Shown in pieces: positions 38,828 to 52,774 of a stretch of DNA of 64,000 nucleotides. Source of the DNA: Gymnorhina tibicen. Lineage: Eukaryota; Chordata; Aves; Passeriformes; Artamidae. Location of the stretch: contig VXAZ01007501.1 in NCBI GenBank assembly GCA_013399875.1, positions 1,774,155 through 1,838,154 on the forward strand. The letters are read 5' to 3'. The notes beneath the pieces were generated by a model. It saw nothing but the letters and a program-made list of their open reading frames with translations. It had not been told where the DNA came from and did no database searches. The translations under genes and the position numbers were made by a program. The first letter of the stretch is position 1; the number at the start of each line of letters is the position of its first letter.

Positions 38828-41800
38828 TAAACTACAAATTTATAGAAGAATAAGTAGGGAGTGGTGAAAAGGAATAGTTGTATATAAATATTTGAAGTTT
38901 TATTGAAAGAATCAGATAAGAAGATGACCAGAATGGAAAAAAGAGCATGAGTGTAGTGGAAGGGCAGTCAGAAAGAAATCTTCCCTCTTGGGAATGTTTG
39001 TGAAGTCCATTTAAAAATAAAAAATCAATCAGAGAGAAAACAGTTTTGGAGACGCTGTCAAATGTTTACATACATTCATGAATCCTTCCAGACTTGAAAG
39101 AGATTTTCTCAGTGAAGACTAGAGCATTAAATTACTCAGGTCAGCCTATGCTATCCAGAAGTGGGAGGCTAATATTCCCCTTACTCATGTGCCAGTGTAC
39201 CAGTAAGACCACTTGCATTTTCTAGTCTTAAGAATTAAGAGTTTATCAGTCTTCATGAGCCTGAAGTCTGCATCTGTAAATTTATGATTTTTTTTTTTAA
39301 AATGATGAGCTGCGCTGAACTGTTTCATTTAATTTATCAGAATCCCCCATCTCTCCTGGAAAAACAGGAGATTGAAACTGAAATGCGGTAGCTCCCCATT
39401 CTAAGTAGTCTGATAAATTACATGACAGCATGCCAGAGTGACATTCCCAGTCTATTGCATTTGATTTAATACTTTTAACCTTTGTTATAACAAGTTTGGC
39501 TGGGAAAAATTGGAACTACAGACGTGCATCTCTACAACTCAAATAGTATGGCTTCCTTCCAGCATGGCCTGTTTTCTTCAGCCTGAAAGAAAAACTGAAG
39601 GAGAGAAACTTGAACAATTGCACTGCAGCAGAAGTCAGATACTGACTGCAAGATCCATGGTTTGGGCTAGCAGTGTTCCACTGTAGTGACAGAAGGTGTC
39701 TGTAATAAAATCCAGTCTGGGAAACTAAAGCAGATGATACAGGTATGAGCAAAACTCTCCCTCAGTGGCTGAGGGCGCCGTCCGTCTTAAAATATTGCAG
39801 AACCAATCTTCTTGCAGTCTATTGTAGTGGGGATAGTCAGTTGTCAAGCCTTGTCCTGTATCTGCTCATGAGCTAGGCATATTTTGTATAACTTAACCTT
39901 TGGAAATAAGCTCTGCTTTCTTCTCTAACCGTGTTATTTTCTACTGTCTTCTGACAACAGTAACAACTTCCCAAGGGCAGGTTGCTAGATAAATCTGAAG
40001 AAAAATATAAATATGAGCTTCCAAAATAAGCATGTATTTGAGTTTTAGCATTAAAAACCACACATATCAGATGCACTCTTATGATCTCTGTCTGTCTGCC
40101 TTCGCATTACTTCTACTCCTTTGGCTACAGGCCCTGAAAAGTAATTGCTGATAAGAAATGTTATTCAGGACAGATAGAAATGTTAATGATTATGTCTGTG
40201 CTACACCTGAGATCATGTAATAACCCATGTCTTACAAGGGCTAATTATATAATTAGGCTGCGATATGGATGAAGTACAGCAATCATAAAGCCCAAGATGA
40301 AGGAAGGAATTTTGATGTATACTTTTTTGATAGACATTATTCTCTTAGCTACTGTTTCAGCATTTAAATTTGCAAACAAGGAGAAATGCAGGATGCTTTT
40401 TCAATGCCTGTTCAGACAATAAATATTTTTTTCAATGTTTTATCCTGCTTAATCTCCTAAACTATCTATATTTAGATTTCCTTTACATATTTACAGTAAT
40501 TGGTCCGAACAGAAGACAACTTTTATAAAGCCAAACAAAATATTTATAATTCTGAATGAAAAATCTGTTTTCTCACCCATCTGTATTCTGCTGAACAAGA
40601 CACACAACCACCAAGAATTTGGTGAAATGATTTCTTAGCTTTCTAGAAGAGCTTTTAAACTGCTGTCTGCTAAAACCTATAGAGGAGAAGAAAATGCATA
40701 TCTACCTATTTTCATTTTTCCATAAGCTTCACTTTCCGTTTGTTGCCAGAGAAAGGATATTGGGCTATATCTGTTGATTTTTGGTCTGAACCATAATAGC
40801 CATTCTTTTTACTTTATTATTTAGCTGTACAGGTCTTGCAAATATAGAAGAACCTTTCTCATTTTACATAGTAGAAATAGTATTTAACATCACCAATATT
40901 AGTAAAAATATGCTTTATATTTCCCAGAATTATATCTCCAGCATATTTAATATCTCCCAGAAAATTATAATAGGTAAAGTTTTATTTTGTTAAATAGCAT
41001 TAATGGATGGTAGAGTCTAGACGTGTTGACAACCTGATGATGATCATTTTGTTTTTCTTTTTTAAGTGTAAAGTAGGCCTAGCTCTAGTTCATTCATGGG
41101 TGTTAACCCTTCAAGGCTTGCTAAGGCAAAAGAGGTAAAACAACCACATATATATATGATCACAGCTAATATATGGCATGTAGTGGCAGTGACTCTTTAG
41201 GCTCTTTAGGACTAGGGTTACTCCATTCTGAAATTATAGTTTCCTGTCTAAAAGCTCTACTGCACTTAAATTTTATGTAGATCCTGTAGAAGAGATTTTA
41301 ATCCCTTTTCTTGATCCTTCATTTCTTCCAGAGTCTGTTCGATCCTTTTTAAGTCTAAATGTTGTATTTAAGTGAGCTTTTGAGTTCAATGAGAACTCAT
41401 TTTACACAGGAGTAGTCACTGGATTCCCAGCAGATATTTTGGTGACTTTACCTAAGTAAACAAGTAAGAGAATGGCAGGAATGCTCTTCCATTTGGATCC
41501 CTTAGTGTGGGTTTACTCATGCTCTGAGATCTCTACCAGTTCATATCTGCAGTCAGAGACTACCATGAAAAAGGTCTGAATGCTTCCTCTTCTGATTTCT
41601 GTTTATCATTATATGGAAAAGGAACATCAGCTTTTCAAGGTTTGCTTTTTTCTTGCATTTGAAATGGTTATTGCACAATCATCACTTTTAGGCACAAGGC
41701 TAGAATAATTTTTTATTTAAGGTTTTTAAGCTCTTTAATATTACAGCCAATATGGCAAATAATTAAGTAAAAGCTTTTATATAAAGGCTTCATATTTGCC

Positions 41801-44800
41801 TAGGGAAAACTGTCCTGAAAATAGGGGTAACATTTCAGAACTGCAGGCATCTGATGTTCTATAGATACCAATGAATAACAAAATTAATCCAATAATATGC
41901 AGTTCCTTAAAAAGAGAAGATGTAATAGATCTTACTTGCTGAATTAATTGATTTTACATGTAAATGTAATCCTTTTCTAAAGACAGATTTGTTCCCAAGA
42001 ATACAATTTGAAGTAATGAGGTTGCCTAAATCTGATGGTGTTTCTACCTCATGTTTGAAAGCTTCGAAGATGAAAGAGAAATTCACAATCGTTTTGCAGT
42101 TGAGTTTAAATAATTCATTTGCTTGCTTACTGTTCAAAGCATACTAATAAAGTAAAATATCTTTCACGGTGAAGATTTCACAGTCAAAAGTAGTAAATGT
42201 GGCTAAGAAATATAATTTACTGAGCTAATGTTTGATTACCCCATTCAGAGTTATTGCTGATGTTGTGGAGACTGTGTTGCTGTAGAATTTTCCAAAGTGT
42301 GTGATGCATTCCTATTGTTTGGTCATTTGCTGTGCAAACAGATATAAGGCATAAGATCCTTGATGAGAGATGTGAGTGAAGGACTATAGACTAGATGCAT
42401 CTCAAAGTTTATGAACAATACGATCTTGTCTATCCACAGGGACTGCACATTGGATGTCATATTGGAATCAGTAACAGAACTTGCATGGTCTTCATGAATG
42501 ATAAGGTTATCCTCCATTAAGCCACAATTTTTAATTTTTAATTAAGAGGGAATCTTTCCCTAGGAAGTAATGCAATACAGGATAAATAACCTAAATTCAA
42601 GCAAAACTTCCACTCTGTTTAATGCTATCTTTTTTTTTTTTAATAAAGAAATCTGGTTTTTTTTTTGTATTAGGTTAAGCGTCTCTCCTGAAAGAGGCAT
42701 TGAAGGGCTAGCACACTACAGATGTAGCTACTCAAACTAGTGATGTGCCAAAAAATGCAACAAACAGGTGCTAGGATTAGATTTTCATGAAGTGGAGACA
42801 TAAAAGGTGTTCAATGATGTATCATCACAGATTCAATTTTAAACACTTGAACATGAAATTTCCTCCCATTTTGATGGAAGTCAGTTGAATTATTTTAGTC
42901 AGAGCATGGGTGAAAATGTTGATACCATTTAATAACTTCCTAGCCTTGAGGAAAACATAGTGGGAGTGTGTTAACGAAAATGTTAAGTTTGATTTATTCA
43001 GAAGTGACACTGTGATTGGCAAGATGAATGACTAGTTGCTTTGCTAGATGAGGGGTTTCTTATGAAAAGCTCCTTAAGATGGCAAGCTGATGTCTGTCAT
43101 ATACAAGGACACTTTCATATTTTGTGTACTGTTTATCATTACATTAGCAGAAAATGCTGATGTCAAGCAGGAGACAGATTATTAGGAAAAAATGTAGAGC
43201 AAGAAGAGCTGATTTTCTGCAGGAAGATACATATACTACCATTGTTTCAGATACTTGGCTTGAAGTAATTGGGAAAATTTTGTGCTAGAAGGAACAAACA
43301 AGATTTCAAAGGAAATATCAGGATGTAAGGATGCATTCATCAAATCTGAAAATACCTTAGAGCCCCTAATATCTTTTAGTCCCAAAAGCTAAAGGTGGTC
43401 AAGATCATCTTTTGAATGATGATTCTATTTGTTAATGTGTGGATTTGTAAATCTACTGGATTATGAGCTTCACTGAAAACAAATAGCTTTTGCAAGTCCT
43501 TAATTGTTCCCTTGGGAAACTAATGAAGGCGTGTATTACCACTGCATGCCGACTGTAATCAGTTTGATATTGTGTTAATTATAGCATATATAGACAACCA
43601 GGCTTTATTATTTGAGATATTATAGTAATACTTGGTAAAAACTGTGGTAATAAAATTGTGTGCCAATGGTTTTAATGCCTTCCAGAGGATGACATTAGAA
43701 CTGTAAAACTGTTTGCAGCTGAAATACTACAGTTTGCACTGTAGTAAGACTGTAATTCCCCAACATGTTTGCTGTTTGCAGTGGCTGCCTCTAAGCTCAC
43801 CCATTGGTCAGAGGGTTGAAAGCTAAAGTTCCTGTTAAGGGTTTTAGTGAGTGTTACTTTCTAGGTGATATTGGTTCTAAATTAATAATGTAAAAATATG
43901 GTAGAAACATTTTATGCTCATAATGAGTATGACCAGAATAAAGCTTTTGCTTTTTCACCAATTTTATTTTTCTTGTAATATCGGAATAAATGACTGCATT
44001 TCAAAGTATTTTTAGAAACCTTCTTAATACAACTTTTTTTAACGTTATTAATGATTTCGTTCTTTAATTGAAGATGTGAGCTGCTGCAATTCAACAGCAT
44101 GAACACTTTCCTTACTAGAATATTAAGCAAATCTTCTGCACTTTTGAGGTTTAGAAGTAACAGTGCCTCTTCACATTCACATAAGGAAAATTTGCAAGGT
44201 TGTGAATGGCAGTATCTTATATCTCTGGCATAATTCTCAATTACTTCTGAGATAGCCTTTCTTAATTACTTGTTAGAATATTTAGGAATTGTAAGGTTTT
44301 TTTTGGAGTATGAAACAAAATCAGTTTTCTTTTTCCTTCAGATGGTTTTTTTCTTTTAAAAGTACAGTGTCTAAACATAAAAACTCTACATTTGTAAAAT
44401 AATTTTAAAAGAAATTAATGCTTCATTAAGTCCATATAATAAATTCACTTATAATTGTTTAGATGAAAGTATTTTGTTACAGTTATAAGTTAATTTTTAA
44501 ATTTGGAGTTATTCAATTTTATGGAAATAATTTATGACATATTAAGTTAGATACTCAGATATGGATAATTGTGGAACTATCATCTTTGATAGGAAGCTAT
44601 CATTATTTTTTCTTGGTTATAATAATTTAAATTTACATTTCCAGTACTTAGCCCTGTATTGCGCAAAACTCGATCATGTGTGGATCAGTAAAAGTTAGTC
44701 ACTTAAATTAGTGGCCTAAACAATGAAAGAAATTCCAGCTTTTCTAAGAGACGGGTTTCATCCATGGATGTACTGATAGAGATGTTCTTAAACCTCTACA

Positions 44801-45255
44801 TGATTTTAAAACTAGGAAGTATATGCTTAGCTCTGAGATAGAGCTAAATAAATATCCAGCTATTTTTGCAAATAAATTCATTTCACATTATGGGTGTGAT
44901 TAGCTCTAAGTTTTTGCATAACGTTAGAAAGAAGAGAAAATCAATTAGTTTTTTCTGAACACATTTTAGAATCAAATTATTTGATTAAAGGTGTTAGACC
45001 AGTACAGAGTGCCATTATCAAAATGTCTGCATGCAGGTGTGTTTCAGGGTTTAAACCTTTTCAGATGCTAGGGTCAAAGGAAAGAAAACCAATTTGATTC
45101 AATATGGTCAAGAGAGAAATAAGAATGTGCTGGCTCACAAACTTCTCCGTCACATAATATAAATTTGAGATACGAATAAATTATGCCACTTTTGGCATAA
45201 TTTAAGGCCAAAGTTTTTGAAATATATAGAAAATTGGCTTAAAAAGGCAAACTGG
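38828..45255. other. AT-rich non-coding DNA, no gene seen
   Basis: About 6.4 kb with no recognised gene or repeat. T-runs occur at 39290-39298 and 42630-42667. The segment at 43480-43660 looks evenly complex and AT-rich, as conserved non-coding elements often do, but there is no direct proof. Confidence 0.55.
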
Positions 45256-45260
45256 GAAGG
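45256..45260. repeat. Target site duplication GAAGG, left copy
   Basis: GAAGG lies immediately before TG at 45261 and is repeated exactly at 45931-45935. Confidence 0.85.
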
Positions 45261-45930
45261 TGTCCCAGGGACAAATTGGGAGGAATGTCAGAAATGGATG
45301 TCCTCTGATAGAAGGCAAGTTACAGCCACCCCTCCCCCAGCAGGTTTGGAAAGAAATTCCTCAGAGGAAAATGAAAAAAGAGAAAAAACATTATTTATTT
45401 AACAAGCAGAATGCACACAGGCACGGGGAAAAGAATAATGCTAAATAATAAAACCTCTTGCTGTGGCGAGAACCAGGGTGGATTTCAGAGTCCTTTGTGG
45501 GTGTGACTTTCTCCTCTACAGAGATGGGGTTTGGCATGGGCCCCTCTGGGCCTCTGGGATGATATTCTATGATGTTCTGGTGTTATTGAACAGTCCAGAA
45601 GAGAAGAAGAAGAAGCCAAAGTCCCAGGGAAAAACTTTCTTGCCTCAGCTAGCAAACTGGCTAAAAAGCAAGGAGTTTTAATTCTCCATCTCTCTCCCGA
45701 GAAAGTGAGCCAAGAGCTGGGAAAAAGCAGGCAGGTGCTTTCCTCCACTCCACTGCCGCAGGAATGCAGGGGAGTGGAATGTCCTTGGGCACAAACTGCT
45801 CTGCAGAATTCAGATGGCTTTTTTTTTCTTTCTCTCGGACCCAGTTTTAAAGACACAGAAAGGCACAGGATTCATGTCTGGGAATAGAGCAGGCAATGGG
45901 GGATACACATCATAAAGTCACCTCAAGACA
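45261..45930 (-). mobile_element. Solo LTR, family A copy 2 (endogenous retrovirus), complete
   Basis: A 670-bp element that starts TGTCCC on the plus strand and ends AAGACA; on its own strand it runs TGTCTTGAGG to CTGGGACA. It is flanked by a perfect 5-bp duplication, GAAGG. It matches the element at 9132-9791 along its length, in the same orientation. A minus-strand AATAAA lies at 45394-45399, about 135 bp from the 3' end. No convincing TATA box is seen. No retroviral coding sequence or primer-binding site adjoins it, so it is a solo LTR. The open frames inside it (72 codons plus strand, 123 codons minus strand) are not expected to encode proteins. Many CpG sites present in copy 1 appear as TG or CA here, a sign of methylation-driven decay. 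Confidence 0.9.
45394..45399 (-). terminator. AATAAA polyadenylation signal in LTR family A copy 2
   Basis: Same position relative to the LTR end as in copy 1 (9277-9282). Conservation between the copies supports a real R/U5 signal. Confidence 0.55.
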
Positions 45931-45935
45931 GAAGG
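45931..45935. repeat. Target site duplication GAAGG, right copy
   Basis: Exact copy of 45256-45260 next to the LTR end. Confidence 0.85.
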
Positions 45936-46071
45936 TGATCAGAAGGAACTGTTAAAAATTACAGCCAACTTCCAGGCAGTTGATTCTGCATAACAGCACT
46001 ATACTGTGGGGGAAAGTGACACAAGCTTTCAACCTGATTCTAATTGTCCCTGATCAGAGTGTGCCTGATTT

Positions 46072-46333
46072 ACGGATTGGAGTGAGCACAGGAGCACAGC
46101 GTGCACTGCTCACTCAGCCAGGCAGCACATGTGCTTTACCTGAGTGATTGCCCATGGCAGAAGTGCCCAGTCTGCTGCTGATGGCCGGGCAGTGATGGAC
46201 GCTCTACCTGATCAAATAATACATTTCACACTCACAAGGAGTCCGTGGTATTACTGTCAGCATCACTGATTGCCAGGCAAAACGAGTCAATGTACAACAC
46301 TCCCGCAATCCCTGCTGTGCTCTGTGCTCAGTC
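46072..46333. other. CpG-containing block of unknown origin
   Basis: Eight CpG dinucleotides lie in about 260 bp, in a region where most kilobases hold few, and GC is above the flanks. There is no open frame of note and no recognisable repeat. It begins about 140 bp after the family A LTR and its target duplication, so it is not part of that LTR. It could be a regulatory element, a constrained non-coding element, or a fragment of an unrecognised young repeat. Confidence 0.35.
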
Positions 46334-49300
46334 GCTGTTGTGACTAATGTATGCTGATGTCTCAGTCAACCTTACTAGAAAGCATCTTTTAGTTCATGGT
46401 ATTCAGTAGGAGCTGTTACCCCTATAATTTGCTAGTCTTGGGTTAGGTTGAAAAGGCTGCTCTTCTGATACATGCATTTGATTTTAATTATATTTTGCCG
46501 TTCTAACTGCTGTAGAGTTTGTGATAGCATGTCTGAAGACTAAATTACGCCATTCTGTTTCATGCCAACTATATAATAATTTGTATTCAGTAAGAGTTCA
46601 AGTTGTCCTGTTAATAGAAAGAAGCTCACTTGCAAAGTAACATGGAATCAGGGTATTCTAAGTTGGATCTGAGAGATTAGTTCAAATGTTTTCACTGAGT
46701 AAGTTAACAATAAGAAGTCATTAGAGAAGAAAGCAAAAGTGGAAAGCAAAATCAGACAAATTGTCTGAATTTCTGAAACAGTAACTCTTGAGAAGCTCTT
46801 TTGATCATACTTACCTGAAAGGATTTGGTAAGATGTGACATGACTACTCATTATTTAAAGAACATACCTTTACGTCCATAAATAAAATCCACAGTGAGCA
46901 AGAAGCATCAGTGAAGGAAAGCATTTACTGAAAAAAAGGAATAATACTTTGTAAATAATAGATTTAACTTTTTTTCCAAGATAAAGCACATGCACACTTT
47001 CATTGACATCAAGTTTGTATTATGCAACATGCATGGGAGAATAGAGAATACATGAATAAGTTTCTGAAATTAAACATGCATGCCTGATATTATGTGATTA
47101 GGCTTCTGCAGTTTGACAAGCAAGCTGACTTAAAACTAATCTCTCTGGTGACCAGAAAAAAAAAAAAAGAAGAATTGTTTAACTGAGATTCTAGCTGAAT
47201 AGAATATTCTGCTTGGCAAAATATTGTGCAGTAGGGAAATTAACTGGAGGCACTGAAGAAGTTATTTTTCAGCAGAGATGCTGTAAAGATCTTTGACCTC
47301 ATGCTGATCATAGCTATTTATACAAAGGACTACTAATCACCTGGGATCTGAAAGGCTGCATTGATGTGGCAGTGAATCTGTTCTAGTGAGTCCTGGCTTT
47401 CCATTAGCTAGCCTGCAGTTACTGTGCTTCCTGCTGTTTTCATTTCACGACTGACATGTATGTTACAGCTGTCAGTACCTCTGCATGATGGTTTAGATAA
47501 GGTCTTTATCTTTTTTCTGCGCCTCTGGATTTAGTTGGAAAAGGAAAAGGAGAGCTATCTAGAGTATTTTAAGCATTAAGTCGTTAGTTTTCTGTCCTTT
47601 TAGAACTAGGGGATTTTGTTTAAGGATTAAATATAGTCCAAAAAGTACCGTACAACTTCACGATACATACCTGAAGCTGTCGTTTATCATTTAATAAAAA
47701 TAGTCTTGAGACATTATTGTAGAAGAGAATGTTAAAAAGCAGCTTTTGGTATGAATGTGCTTAGATAATGTTGAATAAAGTTTTTATCTATTAAGCAATT
47801 GTTGTGCTCACTGATGAAAATAATGAATGTATTAATGGAATAAAAAAAAGGTAATATTCTATGCAAAGTATAATAGTAGCTAAGGAGTTAAAATATGAAT
47901 AAAACTGGGGTGTTCAAAAATTGATCAATAAAGTATCATGTTTATATCCAATGATTTACACTAATACTTGATTTTTCTGCTGTTAAGAAAAAGATAAAAG
48001 TAATTTCCCTTGTTTATTGCACTTTTAAAATTAAAATCTTTGGAAATAAGTTATTCATAAGGTGGCAGGGTGTATTTTGGCATTCTACTTTTCCTTCCTT
48101 TTTTAAACCCACAGTTACTAGGAAAGGTTAAAAAAAATTGTTGAACATGAATAAAAAACCCCTCAACTTTTTGCATAAGGGGAGTTTAATTTGGGTTATT
48201 CCTTTTCTTCCATGATATGGTGGAGCCCATTATTCCCTTTCTACAAAACTTCGTGTTTCAGAAAATCCAAATTTCAGTCCACATAAATCAGGCCAGCATG
48301 ATTATAAGTAATAATTTGTGACAGCTGTTCACTGATCTCAATTTGTGGTAATAAACGAGCGAGAACTTTCTTTACACAGCTAGTGTTTCCTTTTACCCCA
48401 AACTGTGGCTTCATCCCATTGCAGAAGATGCTTCTATTGCTCTTGTACATGAAAGGTGGTCAGTGCTATCTACTGCTTCTTCTCCACAACATACCTTTTT
48501 CTTTATTTTTCTCCTAATTATCTTATGAGTCATTATTAGACATAATAAGAAATGGGACAAGTCTTCTGGCTTATTTACTTAAATACAGTTAGCTGCTGAA
48601 AAGAGATGTGCTTACTGTGTAAATATTTGGGGTGGGAAATCCATTTCAAACAAGATTCAGAGAATCTGCTTTGTTAAGCAACGCTTGATTGATACCTCTT
48701 TAGCCACATTGCACTGCCGTTGTCACTTCCCGGCTGAGCTATTAGGATTTCCAAGGGTTTATTGTGTACTACTTAGCACTGTGCTGAGCTGGGCATTGTA
48801 CACAGTGTCCTGTGTCTTTCTTTATTCTGGGACATGTCAGGCTTTGCAAAATGTGTTTGAGGCTGGAGAGGAAATTTTGTAGTAGGACCCTGTCAGAGGC
48901 AGCAGTGTTTTATAAGGTGGCACAAGGAACACAAAAGTCTGTTTCTTAAGCTGCTGACTTCAGGTTACCGAATGGAGACAAAGTGGTCACACAGTTAATT
49001 TGTAAGGGGAAATATGTATAGGAACACAAAGAGTAATAACATGAATAGGCCTTGCTCCATGTGTCTCCTTTGTTTTGAGAGTTGATTAGAAGCTTTGATT
49101 GATGCCTTCTTAAACACACTGTTGAAGTGCAAAGACACTGGTGTGCTGTGTGACTGAATGCTCTGTTTAAAAAGAAACACGGGTAGTTAACCTGCCATTA
49201 CAGCAATGGTGCAGGTGTTGTGAAAAATGAACGAAATCAAAGCTGAAGCCACTGGTAAAGAAAGTTCATGTTTCTTGGTCCCGTTCTGCAACTGCAAAGT

Positions 49301-52300
49301 GTCAGAGTCGATTACACATGCTTACTTGTCCACACTCACTGCAGTGTTTACAATCTCGTGGGGTGACTTTGAAGATAGAAGGAAGAGATGAAGGACAGAA
49401 ACAGTTGATTGTTTTCCTCAAAACTGAGTTTAGTACTGAGAAGGCGTATTCAAAATGATGGCAGGGAAAAATATCTAATCATAATCGTAGCTCTGAGGTA
49501 CCTGATTAGTACATTTCAGTGTTCAGGGCTGGTAGCTGTGATTGACTTGAAGTATCTCATTTATTGTGTAGCTGATTTTAGTTAACTTGGGTTTAAAATT
49601 TTGGCCTTAATGATATTGACCTTATGTGCATCGTTTTTCTTCTTTGTAGCAGTGCTTAATGGATGCTTTTGAATTGATTCCCTGATTTCAGAAAGGGAAT
49701 AAATAATAAATAAGTAATAATACTTGATAGCTCTACTCCCTATTATATAGAATGCCAGGTGTTTTCTCGATATAATACTAGTTCTGTTCATTTCAATTTC
49801 AATCTTCCTTCTAACTATGCTTAAAATCTGATCCTTTGCTCAATCTATTTAATTTTATTGAAAGCAACACTGATATCCATAATTTTATATTTTTACACAA
49901 TTTTAAGAGTAGCTTAATTTTGTCAGCTCTTGGTTGTCTGTAATCTTCTTCTTTTACGTACCCATATTTTTAACATGTTGGTAATCCCTCTTTGTTCTTA
50001 TGCAGACCTTTTCATGTCCCTTCATTTGAGGTAAAAAAACCCCAAACTGATGGTTCCCTTCAACTTTTCATTTTTCTTTTTCTTTTTATTGTGAGTATAT
50101 AAGAACTTGTACTAATGACCAACCCTCTACAAGTGGCTTCAGTGAATCCAGTAGAATGAGGCTGTCTGCAGTGATAGGCTGAGATTTAAGATCGATGATA
50201 CTCTTTCTGTATTTGGGACCTGTTTTGACAAGCACTTTAGAATCTGATCGGTGTCATATAAAACTTTAATTTCTTTCCACTGTCTCTCTTCTTCATATCT
50301 GGAAGTGTTCAATTAGTTAACTTTTAGTATTTGTTCTATGTCTCTTCGATCCAGAAGTTGGTCTCAGTTATAAAGTTTAATTTAATTTCTGTTGGTTTTA
50401 AAAACTTGCATTTCTGCTTGAGAATTTATGCAGGGAAAGTTTGACAAAAGACACTGGTCCACCACTAAATCATTCCTCTCATTCTGCATAAATACATACT
50501 TCTCTGGCTACTTCTCACTGGGGTATTAATAGCCATTTCTTGCTTTCAGCTTCAGAAAGTGTTTTTGTTTCCAGATACAGATTTGTGAACTTTTCATCTC
50601 TCTCTCTTTTCTCATGGTTTCTCACCTCCCGCTCTCCATTTTTAAAGTTTATTTTCTTTTTTCTTCCTGACTCGCTTTATCTTTACGTGCTCAAACAAAA
50701 ATACTGATTAAGACTGAGGGTTTGGTTTGGTTTTAGTATCATTGCTTCATGTCAAGAGGTTTTTAAAATGTACACGATGGTCTTTTTGAGATATGAGAAA
50801 GATCTGCTGTATATTACCATGCTGGTCACTCTCACTTTAACCTTCAGAGGTCAGAAGATGCATATGGTGCCAATCCACATTACACTTTCCAGGGAAAGAA
50901 TATTTTTTTTCCATTATTTTCTTGTTTCATGCTGACACCTCTGAGCCCCAAACTTTACCTTGGAAAATGGACTGCTGGCTTTGGACATATGTACATTATT
51001 TAAAACACTGGTGTTGTACTTAGTACTCATGAATTTTTGGCAAGATTTTTGCTCTCACAATGAGTATGAAAGGTGATAGTGGCTAATACTGACAGATGAG
51101 GTCAGGAACATGAGTAATATTACATTGTATGAAACCAATTGAGAGCCTCGTCTAAGGTGATGAACTTCCAGGTCTACTTGAAGACTACATGGGCTCAGCA
51201 TATTTCAGGACAGAAATCTGTAAGATTCCCTTGTTTTATAAAGAAAAAGGATTCTAAGTAAGTTGGAAAATCTATTTTCTTTGGTAGAATTAGGCACACT
51301 GAAAAACATGTTTGTCATTAAATTAGTTTATGTGATGTGGTTGAGTGCTTTTGTGGAATGACATTTAAACAGAAAATACAAACAAAAGCTGTATTAATTT
51401 ATTGCTACTTTTAGGAAGCTATTTTCTTATTGTTGTCTTGGATAATTTCTTTGCTAGTACCAGTTCTTAAGAAATAACATTTTAGAAACCAGGTAGTTAA
51501 AGCTAAATGATTTGAACTAATATTACAATTGGTTTTTATGAGTACATAGTCTTATTTTAATGTAAATTTCTTAAATCCTTTTATCTGCTAGTATAATAAA
51601 AGCTTGCTACACCTGAGAAGGAAAACTGCTAGTTTTCAGCTATCATTTTTGTTTGCTGCTCTCAGCTGTGCATTAGTATTCTGAATCAGCATTAGTCATA
51701 AAGCTTTTAAAGATTTTTCAAACAATCAAGCCCATCAATTTACTGAAAGAAGATCGTGAGGCATAAAGCTAGCATTGTAAAATAAAATGTATAATTGTTG
51801 TCATTGTTGCCCACTTCAGAATTTCAAAAGAAGACGTCTCTGGTAATTGAACACAATTTCTCAGTATTCTTGAAAACTGAAAGGCTAAATTTTGTTTTTC
51901 CCAAAAGATTGTAAAGGACAAATGTCCAGTCTTTGAGCTAGAAAAAATGTATAGTCAGTAACATGACCTGACAGTTGTAGAAAAGTGTATGTGTTGGGGG
52001 GGCTTCACACTTCTGTAAAGCTGGATAACTACCTGGGAAAACTTATGGGGTTAGATTTATAGGCTGTGCTAGGTTCTTTTGAATGGAACCAGTTGCAGTG
52101 CACACTTGTGAACATACAAAAATGTGTTTTGTGAGTCAAGGGGGAAGGTCTAATGTCACAGAACTGGCTGAAGGACAAACATCTCTGCAGCATTTTGGGA
52201 ACACCCACTGTATGTAGTGAATAAACCTGGTTGAAAGAGGAATGTAGTTTAATAACATGTGAAAATATAAGAAAAAATGCCTAGGAAGACCTCAGTAGCT

Positions 52301-52774
52301 ACTACGTAATTGAGGTTGGCGACTGCAAAGATTATATGTTCCCTAGCAAAGCTCTGACCTGAAGGCCAACTGTGATTCAGAAATAAGCTACCTAGAATTG
52401 GAAAACTTATCCTTGAACAACTGTTCTTTAAATAGACAAAAAGAGGTCCTCAGTAATGTCTTTGGAACCAGTACACGCTAATATGCACAATAGAAACTAA
52501 ATAAGCTATCATTGTCAATAAATAGTATTTTTGTCTCTATTTCTTTGTATTAATAATGGTGATGAACCAGGCTTTTAGGCTTTTAAAGAAAAACTAGATA
52601 AGATGTTTCTCCTCGTTTCTCTTCAGTAGTGTTCTTACTGGATTTTTTCTGTACACATTTTCTAGAACTTTTTCGGTGACTCAGGTATTTTTGTGCATCT
52701 GAATATTGTAAGCAAATTATCTAGTGTATCTATACATACAAAAACATGTGATATTTCTTGAGTGTTGCTTGATA
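46334..52774. other. AT-rich non-coding DNA, no gene seen
   Basis: About 6.4 kb with no recognised gene, RNA or interspersed repeat. A short A-run lies at 47157-47168. Open frames do not exceed 70 codons. Confidence 0.55.

Noticed and set aside
9132..45930. The two family A LTRs as the ends of a single provirus
   Set aside because: The 36 kb between them is far too long and shows no retroviral genes, and copy 2 has its own complete target duplication at 45256-45260 and 45931-45935.
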